Assembly (NCBI GenBank): GCA_965199815.1
Contig: CBDATE010000028.1
Coordinates: 62,001-126,000 of the forward strand
Direction: 5' to 3'
Length of the DNA stretch: 64,000 bases
From: Azotimanducus sp965199815
GTDB lineage: Bacteria; Pseudomonadota; Gammaproteobacteria; Pseudomonadales; Azotimanducaceae
Part shown: piece after piece, positions 8,548-14,910 of the stretch
Numbering within the stretch: the stretch's first letter is position 1
Layout of the letters: each line of letters starts with the position of its first letter
Notes under the pieces: model-generated
Databases searched by the model: none
The model's input: only the letters and a program-made list of their open reading frames with translations
Told to the model about the DNA's origin: nothing
Translations under genes and position numbers: made by a program

Positions 8548-11139
8548 ATGAGCGTGGAGGAAAGAACACACAAGCAGTCCCTGGCGGTGGGCACTCGGTT
8601 GCAGAACTATCGTGTGGTGCGTGTATTGGGTGTCGGGGGCTTTGGCATCACCTATCTCGCCGAGCACGTCACGCTCGGTCATCAGGTGGCGATCAAGGAA
8701 TACCTGCCAAACGATGTTGCCGTACGCGAAGGTGCCACGGTACATCCGAAGTCGGAAGCCGAGCGCGAGAACTTCGAGTGGGGGTTGCAGCGATTTCTGG
8801 ATGAGGCCAAGACGCTCTCCCGCTTCGCGCACCGCAATGTTGTGCGGGTGCGGGACTATTTCGAGGCGAACCGCACCGCCTGTCTGGTCATGGACTACGA
8901 GGACGGTGAGCCGCTTGATGCACTGCTTGAGCGCCACGGCACACTGACTGAGGTGCAGTTGCGGCGCGTATTGTTGCCGATAGTTGCAGGCTTGAAGGAG
9001 GTTCATGCAGCGGGCTTCCTGCATCGGGATATCAAGCCATCGAATGTGTATGTGCGCCGCTCGGATGAATCGCCCGTGTTGCTGGATTTCGGAGCAGCGC
9101 GGCAGGCGTTGGGGCGCAAATCGAAGAGTCTGACGGCGGTGGTATCGGCTGGGTATTCGCCGCCGGAGCAGTACGAGAGCGAGGGGGAGCAGGGGCCGTG
9201 GACGGACATCTACACGCTTTCGGCGTTGTGCTACCGGGCCATCACGGGAGACATACCGATTGAGGCACCGAGGCGGCAGAGCAGTCTGCTGCGTACCGGG
9301 AGCGACCCTTTGCCGCGGCTTTCACAGGGGGCATTTGGTGGCTATTCGGCTGCCCTGTTGGAGGCTGTGGATTGGGGTTTGCGGGTGATTGAGGGGGAGC
9401 GCCCGCAGAGCCTTGAGGAGTGGGGCGCGGCGTTGTCTGGTGAGTCCGCGCCTGAGCCAAGGGTTGGCAGGCCGAGAACCGGGCAGTTGACGCGAGGAGC
9501 GAGCAAAGCCGAATCGAAGGTGCCGCGAAAGCACAATCGCGTCTCAGTCCTGGCTGGTGGTATCGGCGCTGTGGCAGTTGTCGCAGTCGCGGCTTTATGG
9601 TGGTGGTCTTCGACAGGGGAGCGACAACAAACTGCATCCGAGCTCTCGGCTGAGATAGACGCGCTCTCGCCATCTCCGCTGGAGGGCGGGACGGCCATTC
9701 TGGTCGTGGAAACTGAACCGGCAGGAGTCGATGTGCTGGTTGCAGGCACGCTTGTCGGACAAACACCGCTGCAAGTGCGGACGGTGCGGGCAGGTGTGCA
9801 CCCGATAACGCTCCATCACCCGGAATACGAACCCGTGGCCTTGGGCGATCAGGTGTTTCTGGCTGGGCGGGTCGTGCGTATCGAGCGAACGATGGTGCGG
9901 GCGACCGGGGCCTTGACGGTGATTACGAACCCGACAAACTCTTGGGTCGAGTGGGAGGGGGAGCGTCTGGCCGAGGAAACGCCGGTGACGCTGGAGGGGC
10001 TGCCAGCCGGAACTCTGGAGTTGACGCTGGGTGCTGACGAGTTCCGTTCGGTGCGGGTTACGGCAGATGTGCCCAGAGAGGATGTCGGGCTTCTGGAGCA
10101 TGTGCTGGAGCCCATCCCATACGGCACATTGACGCTGGAACTTGAGCCTTCCGATGCGAGCGTACTCCTGCCGGATGTTGTTCCGGCGTACCGTCCGGGC
10201 ATGCGGCTGGCAGAGGGGCGATATCGGGTGGTCGTAACTCGTGATGGATTCCACCAGGAGGGGAGGACTGTGGAGGTAGCGGGGGATACGCGTGAGCGTG
10301 TTGAACTTGAGCTGGAGCGATGGGTTCCACAACCCGGCGAGGTTTTTGTGGACTCTCTGGGCTCGGGAGGCACTGGTCCCGAAATGGTCGTGATTCCGGC
10401 GGGCACGTTTCGAATGGGCTGTTTGTCCCAGGATGGCTCCTGTTTTGATCGCGAAAAGCCGGTGCACTTGGTGCGGATTTCCCAGCCGTTCGCGTTGTCG
10501 AAATATGAAGTCACTCGTGGTGAATTCAGCCGATTCGCAGGGGCGACGAGGCATTCAACAGGCAATTCGTGTGTGACCCGTGAGTCTGGCCGATGGGCCG
10601 TTCGAAGCGGACGCAGTTGGCGAAGCCCGGGATTTGAGCAGTCGGCTGATCAACCGGTGGTGTGCGTGAATTGGCAGGATGCAGGGGCTTATGTAGCGTG
10701 GCTGTCACGGGAAACGGGCGAGGCATACCGCTTGCCGAGCGAATCGGAGTGGGAGTACGCGGCGCGGGCGGGCACGAGTTCGAAGTATAGCTTTGGCAAT
10801 GAATCGAACAGGTTGTGTCAATGGGGAAACGTGAAGATGTGTCGAGATGGTTATATTTATATGGCACCGGTGGGTACTTTTCGGCCAAATCCATTCGGCC
10901 TGTACGACATGCACGGTAATGTGTGGGAGTGGGTTCAGGATTGCTGGAACCGGAGCTACCTGGGAGCACCGTTGGATGGCGGAGCTTGGCTATCGGGGGA
11001 CTGCAGCGTGCGCGTTATGCGCGGCGGCTCCTGGACCAATCATCCGAGGTTCCTCCGCTCCGCGAGCCGTGACAGAAGCATCACATCCGGCCGGGGCCTC
11101 TACTACGGCTTCCGTGTCGCCCGGACGCTTACCCCATGA
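8548..11139 (+). CDS. Transmembrane Ser/Thr kinase with PEGA repeats and variable FGE/C-type-lectin domain, copy 2
   Basis: 863 residues, ATG 8548 followed by the GTG that starts copy 1. The kinase domain is almost identical to copy 1 (Lys50, catalytic Asp161, DFG at 180-182). The linker after the membrane helix (about 332-353) is about ten residues shorter, and the FGE part carries SCFDREKPVHLVRISQPF in place of the copy 1 version. Most difference is concentrated in the last 60 residues, where RVMRGGSWTNHPRFLRS replaces the copy 1 loop. The copy shares the operon and the PP2C-derived leader, and all active-site residues are present, so it should be a working sensor kinase with a different ligand surface. 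Confidence 0.93.
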   Translation: MSVEERTHKQSLAVGTRLQNYRVVRVLGVGGFGITYLAEHVTLGHQVAIKEYLPNDVAVREGATVHPKSEAERENFEWGLQRFLDEAKTLSRFAHRNVVRVRDYFEANRTACLVMDYEDGEPLDALLERHGTLTEVQLRRVLLPIVAGLKEVHAAGFLHRDIKPSNVYVRRSDESPVLLDFGAARQALGRKSKSLTAVVSAGYSPPEQYESEGEQGPWTDIYTLSALCYRAITGDIPIEAPRRQSSLLRTGSDPLPRLSQGAFGGYSAALLEAVDWGLRVIEGERPQSLEEWGAALSGESAPEPRVGRPRTGQLTRGASKAESKVPRKHNRVSVLAGGIGAVAVVAVAALWWWSSTGERQQTASELSAEIDALSPSPLEGGTAILVVETEPAGVDVLVAGTLVGQTPLQVRTVRAGVHPITLHHPEYEPVALGDQVFLAGRVVRIERTMVRATGALTVITNPTNSWVEWEGERLAEETPVTLEGLPAGTLELTLGADEFRSVRVTADVPREDVGLLEHVLEPIPYGTLTLELEPSDASVLLPDVVPAYRPGMRLAEGRYRVVVTRDGFHQEGRTVEVAGDTRERVELELERWVPQPGEVFVDSLGSGGTGPEMVVIPAGTFRMGCLSQDGSCFDREKPVHLVRISQPFALSKYEVTRGEFSRFAGATRHSTGNSCVTRESGRWAVRSGRSWRSPGFEQSADQPVVCVNWQDAGAYVAWLSRETGEAYRLPSESEWEYAARAGTSSKYSFGNESNRLCQWGNVKMCRDGYIYMAPVGTFRPNPFGLYDMHGNVWEWVQDCWNRSYLGAPLDGGAWLSGDCSVRVMRGGSWTNHPRFLRSASRDRSITSGRGLYYGFRVARTLTP
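10951..11106 (+). other. Putative DGR variable region of kinase copy 2
   Basis: Residues 802-853. Codons at the variable sites read GAC, AGC, AGC, AGC, ATC, GGC, GGC, CTC, TAC, TAC against CGC, AGC, GTC, GTC, GCC, AAC, TAC, AAC, AGC, CAC in copy 1: third base constant, first two free. Flanking codons on both sides are identical to copy 1. Confidence 0.7.
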
Positions 11140-11155
11140 ATCCTTGTCTTGCTCT

Positions 11156-11198
11156 GGCATCACGTGTGATAGATGTGCTCGGATTGGCGCGCAAATAG
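11156..11198 (+). repeat. Remnant of the PP2C 3' end at the kinase 2/3 junction
   Basis: Same phosphatase-derived segment as at 8505-8547, here with GGCATCACGTGTGATAG. The preceding bases (AATCCTTGTCTTGCTCT) match the first junction too, so both junctions come from one ancestral fusion point and the second duplication copied an already duplicated unit. Confidence 0.85.
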
Positions 11199-14024
11199 AT
11201 GAGCGTGGAGGAAAGAACACACAAGCAGGCCCTGGCGGTTGGCACTCGGCTGCAAAATTATCGTGTGGTGCGTGTACTGGGTGTCGGGGGCTTTGGTGTC
11301 ACCTATCTCGCCGAGCATGTCACGCTCGGTCATCAGGTGGCGATCAAGGAGTACCTGCCAAACGATGTTGCCGTACGCGAAGGTGCCACGGTGCATCCGA
11401 AGTCGGAAGCCGAGCGCGAGAACTTCGAGTGGGGGCTGCAGCGGTTTCTGGATGAGGCCAGAACGCTTTCCCGCTTCGCGCACCGCAATGTCGTGCGGGT
11501 GCGGGACTATTTCGAGGCGAACCGCACCGCCTGTCTGGTCATGGACTACGAGGACGGTGAGCCGCTGGATGCACTGCTTGAGCGCCATGGCACGTTGACG
11601 GAGGTGCAGTTGCGGCGCGTATTGTTGCCGATAGTTGCAGGGTTGAAGGAAGTTCATGCAGCGGGGTTTCTGCATCGGGATATCAAGCCATCGAATGTGT
11701 ACGTGCGACGCTCGGATGAATCGCCCGTGTTGCTGGATTTCGGAGCAGCGCGGCAGGCGTTGGGGCGCAAATCGAAGAGTCTGACGGCGGTGGTATCGGC
11801 TGGGTATTCGCCGCCGGAGCAGTACGAGAGTGAGGGGGAGCAGGGGCCATGGACGGACATCTACACGCTTTCGGCGTTGTGCTACCGGGCCATCACGGGG
11901 GATGTGCCGATTGAGGCACCGAGGCGGCAGAGCAGTCTGCTGCGTACCGGGAGCGACCCTTTGCCGCGTCTTTCGCAGGGGGCATTTGGTGGCTATTCGG
12001 CTGCCCTGTTGGAAGCGGTGGATTGGGGTTTGCGGGTGATTGAGGGCGAGCGCCCGCAGAGCCTTGAGGAGTGGGGCGCGGCGCTGTCTGGTGAGTCCGC
12101 GCCTGAGCCAGGGCCTGGCAGATCGGGAACTGGGGAGTCGATGCGTGGAGCGAGCAAAGCCGAATCGAAGGTGCCGCGAAAGCGCAATCGCGTCTCAGCC
12201 TTGGCTGGTGGTATCGGCGCTGTGGTAGTCGTCGCAGTCGCGGCTTTATGGTGGTGGTCTTCGACAGGGGAGCGGCAACAGACTGTCCCCGAGCTCTTGG
12301 CTGAGATCGACGCGCTCTCGCCATCTCCGCTGGAGGGCGGGACGGCCATTCTGGTCGTGGAAACTGAACCGGCGGGAGTCGATGTGCTGGTTGCGGGTAC
12401 GCTTGTCGGACAAACACCGCTGCAAGTGCGGACGGTGCGGGCGGGTGTGCACCCGATAACGCTCCATCACCCGGAATACGAACCCGTGGCCTTGGGCGAT
12501 CAGGTGTTTCTGGCTGGGCGGGTCGTGCGTATCGAGCGAACGATGGTGCGGGCGACCGGGGCCTTGACGGTGATTACGAACCCGACAAACTCTTGGGTCG
12601 AGTGGGAGGGGGAGCGTCTGGCTGAGGAAACGCCGGTGACGCTGGAGGGGCTGCCAGCTGGAACCCTGGAGTTGACGCTGGGTGCTGACGAGTTCCGTTC
12701 GGTGCGGGTTACGGCAGATGTGCCCAGAGAGGATGTCGGGCTTCTGGAGCATGTGCTGGAGCCCATCCCATACGGCACACTGACGCTGGAACTTGAGCCT
12801 TCCGATGCGAGCGTACTCCTGCCGGATGTTGTTCCGGCGTACCGTCCGGGCATGCGGCTGGCAGAGGGGCGATATCGGGTGGTTGTAACTCGTGATGGAT
12901 TCCGCCGTGAGGAAAGAACTGTGGAGGTAGCGGGAGATACGCGTGAGTGGGTTGAACTGGCGGCTAATCCGCAGCCGTTTACCGTAGTGACGACACCGAC
13001 CGGTGCGCGTGTGCAGTTTATGAACATTGATGAGCGTTACCAGCCGGGGATTGCCATGAATCCCGGAGAGTATCGTATTCGGGTGAGCGCGGAAGGCTAC
13101 GAAACGCGGGAGCAAAGCGTACGCCATGGCAGCGCACCGACGCGAGTTGAAGTTGAGCTGGAGCGATTGGTTCCACAACCCGGCGAGGTTTTTGTGGACT
13201 CCCTGGGCTCGGGAGGCACCGGTCCCGAAATGGTCGTGATTCCGGCGGGCACGTTTCGGATGGGCTGTTTGTCTCAGGATGACTCTTGTTTTGATACCGA
13301 AAAGCCGGTGCACTTGGTGCGGATTTCCCAGCCGTTCGCGTTGTCGAAATATGAAGTCACTCGTGGCGAATTCAGCCGATTCGTGGAGGCGACGGGGCAT
13401 TCAACAGGCAATTCGTGTGTGACCCGTGAGTCTGGCCAATGGGACGAGCGAAGCGGACTCAGTTGGCGAAGCCCGGGATTTGAGCAGTCGGCTAATCATC
13501 CGGTGGTGTGCGTGAGTTGGCAGGATGCAGGGGCTTATGTAGCGTGGCTGTCACGAGAAACGGGCGAGGCATACCGCTTGCCGAGCGAATCGGAGTGGGA
13601 GTACGCGGCGCGGGCGGGCGCGAATTCGAAGTATAGCTTTGGCAGCGATGCCAATCGGCTGTGTGGATGGGGAAACGGCGCTGATTTGACTGGGTTCTCG
13701 GGAGCTGGAGTCGTAGGTTGTTATGACGGGTTTGTTCATACGGCTCCGGTTGGGTCCTTCGCGCCCAATGCATTCGGGTTACATGACATGCACGGTAATG
13801 TGTGGGAGTGGGTTCAGGATTGCTGGAACTGGAGCTACCTGGGAGCACCGTTGGATGGCGGAGCCTGGCTATCGCTATCGCGGGACTGCAACAGGCGCGT
13901 TGTGCGCGGTGGCTCTTGGAAACATCATCTGAGGTACCTCCGCTCCGCGAGCCGTGACTGGAGCTTCTCATCCAGCCGGTACTACAGCCACGGCTTCCGT
14001 GTGGCCCGGACGCTCATACCGTGA
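11199..14024 (+). CDS. Transmembrane Ser/Thr kinase with extra PEGA repeat and variable FGE/C-type-lectin domain, copy 3
   Basis: 941 residues, the longest copy. Kinase core, membrane helix and first PEGA units match copies 1 and 2. An additional segment of about 70 residues (roughly 587-657, bases 12957-13167) starting ANPQPFTVVTTPTGARVQF is a further PEGA-like unit not found in the others, lengthening the stalk between membrane and lectin-like domain. The FGE part has a longer insert with a GADLTGFSGAGVVGCYDG stretch, shared in outline with copy 4, suggesting recombination between copies. Two codons are also added before the variable region (LSLSRD). All kinase catalytic motifs are intact. 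Confidence 0.93.
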   Translation: MSVEERTHKQALAVGTRLQNYRVVRVLGVGGFGVTYLAEHVTLGHQVAIKEYLPNDVAVREGATVHPKSEAERENFEWGLQRFLDEARTLSRFAHRNVVRVRDYFEANRTACLVMDYEDGEPLDALLERHGTLTEVQLRRVLLPIVAGLKEVHAAGFLHRDIKPSNVYVRRSDESPVLLDFGAARQALGRKSKSLTAVVSAGYSPPEQYESEGEQGPWTDIYTLSALCYRAITGDVPIEAPRRQSSLLRTGSDPLPRLSQGAFGGYSAALLEAVDWGLRVIEGERPQSLEEWGAALSGESAPEPGPGRSGTGESMRGASKAESKVPRKRNRVSALAGGIGAVVVVAVAALWWWSSTGERQQTVPELLAEIDALSPSPLEGGTAILVVETEPAGVDVLVAGTLVGQTPLQVRTVRAGVHPITLHHPEYEPVALGDQVFLAGRVVRIERTMVRATGALTVITNPTNSWVEWEGERLAEETPVTLEGLPAGTLELTLGADEFRSVRVTADVPREDVGLLEHVLEPIPYGTLTLELEPSDASVLLPDVVPAYRPGMRLAEGRYRVVVTRDGFRREERTVEVAGDTREWVELAANPQPFTVVTTPTGARVQFMNIDERYQPGIAMNPGEYRIRVSAEGYETREQSVRHGSAPTRVEVELERLVPQPGEVFVDSLGSGGTGPEMVVIPAGTFRMGCLSQDDSCFDTEKPVHLVRISQPFALSKYEVTRGEFSRFVEATGHSTGNSCVTRESGQWDERSGLSWRSPGFEQSANHPVVCVSWQDAGAYVAWLSRETGEAYRLPSESEWEYAARAGANSKYSFGSDANRLCGWGNGADLTGFSGAGVVGCYDGFVHTAPVGSFAPNAFGLHDMHGNVWEWVQDCWNWSYLGAPLDGGAWLSLSRDCNRRVVRGGSWKHHLRYLRSASRDWSFSSSRYYSHGFRVARTLIP
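13830..13991 (+). other. Putative DGR variable region of kinase copy 3
   Basis: Residues 878-931, six bases longer than in copies 1 and 2 through a CTATCG duplication. Variable codons read GAC, AAC, AGC, AGC, TTC, AGC, TAC, TAC, AGC, CAC. The tryptophan codons TGG at 13830 and in RDW correspond to GGG/CGG and AGG/AGA in the other copies, again compatible with an A in the template at the changed base. Confidence 0.7.
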
Positions 14025-14068
14025 TTCATCAAGTTCCCGAACTCATTTGGACAGCGATGGCCTATCAG

Positions 14069-14395
14069 TCATTCGACACATCGCTTGGAATATTCTTCCC
14101 GTATGACGAGGATGCGCCCCTTGGAATCTGCAATCTCAGTTCCTTCATCGGGAGTCAGGGCCCCCAGTCCGAGAATCAGCATGTTGTGTAAGACATCGTT
14201 CATCATGTCCGCGGTTTGTCTGATGGACAGAGCTTGGAGTCTCGATGTTTCAATTTCGAGCAACTTCTCCAGGCTACGGCACGGAGTGTCTTGATAAGGG
14301 GAGCTGGGTACTCGTGCTGGTTGGATTATGGAAGGGTGTAGGGCACAGCCGCAAAGAATCAGGGTTGCCACTGTTACCGAGACAAGTCTGTTCAT
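14069..14395 (-). CDS. Small lipoprotein of the SC/PC-helix family
   Basis: 108 residues. ATG 14395 is chosen because AAGAGGA stands seven bases upstream; an upstream in-frame start at 14422 adds only polar residues. The signal sequence ends in the lipobox L-C-G-C. The mature part has TPCRSLEKLLEIETSRLQAL, a hydrophobic patch NMLILGLGAL, an acidic DEGTEIADSKGRIL and a terminal RC. The same order of elements occurs in the lipoprotein at 18684-19049, so the two are paralogues. It lies antisense to the operon direction, in the gap between kinases 3 and 4. Exported and membrane anchored; function unknown. Confidence 0.75.
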   Translation of the reverse strand: MNRLVSVTVATLILCGCALHPSIIQPARVPSSPYQDTPCRSLEKLLEIETSRLQALSIRQTADMMNDVLHNMLILGLGALTPDEGTEIADSKGRILVIREEYSKRCVE

Positions 14396-14467
14396 TTGGT
14401 TCCTCTTTTCAATACTGCACAATAATTTTCACGGAAATGGCCCCATTCTTTGAACAAGGAAGTCAAC

Positions 14468-14587
14468 ATGAATTACGAGAGTTGGAAGGCAGCGACTACG
14501 GCCAAGTCGTGGCGTATTATGCGAAATATGCCACGACGGAGACGGCAGAGGGCTTGGATGCCGAAGCCGGGGAGCAAAACCCCATGA
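14468..14587 (+). CDS. Possible 39-residue leader or small basic protein
   Basis: ATG 14468 has a good ribosome site (AAGGAAG, five bases away) and opens a 39-codon frame starting MNYESWKAATTAKSW and turning strongly basic (MPRRRRQRAW). Its TGA overlaps the ATG at 14584 (ATGA), the usual sign of coupled translation. No recognisable domain. A competing reading is one longer frame through the whole stretch from 14437 to 14910. Low confidence because the codon choice includes several rare arginine codons. Confidence 0.3.
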   Translation: MNYESWKAATTAKSWRIMRNMPRRRRQRAWMPKPGSKTP

Positions 14588-14910
14588 ATCCCATGAATAG
14601 AGAGCAGGAAGAACTATTGTTGCACAGAGCTGTGTCGGCGGTGAGCGCTCTGGTGGCCGATGAGTTCGAGAGGCGGTTCTCGTCATGGAAGAAGACTTGG
14701 GGCACGGAAGAGTTGATGCACCTGTCAGACCCTTCCTGCGTAACGCAAGGAAGAGCGCAACGGACGGTGGAACGCTGGATTTCCGGGCTCCCGCCCGATT
14801 ACGGCATCGGCACAATTGAAAAGCGGTGGCGGGCGCAGGGTAGTTCAGGATGGGTAACCCGCCTCTTCAAGGCCCGTCCGCGGTGTTGCCGTGCCATCAG
14901 TGGGGGATAG
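14584..14910 (+). CDS. Hypothetical protein between kinases 3 and 4
   Basis: 108 residues from ATG 14584 (GGGGAG nine bases upstream), overlapping the small frame before it and running 20 bases into kinase 4. The first 60 residues are helical and charged (REQEELLLHRAVSAVSALV); the remainder is Trp/Arg rich with no signal or membrane segment. I recognise no family. The tight overlap at both ends suggests it is translated with kinase 4, perhaps as a cytosolic accessory. The frame stays open upstream to 14245, but that part lies antisense to the lipoprotein gene and lacks a start site. Confidence 0.4.
   Translation: MNPMNREQEELLLHRAVSAVSALVADEFERRFSSWKKTWGTEELMHLSDPSCVTQGRAQRTVERWISGLPPDYGIGTIEKRWRAQGSSGWVTRLFKARPRCCRAISGG

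Noticed and set aside
12246..13400. 384-codon minus-strand frame inside kinase 3, with similar ones in copies 1 and 2
   Set aside because: His/Arg-rich low-complexity shadow of the PEGA/FGE codons; recurs only because the sense genes are paralogous.
14245..14583. Upstream extension of the 14584 frame
   Set aside because: It crosses the antisense lipoprotein gene and its promoter and has no ribosome site.
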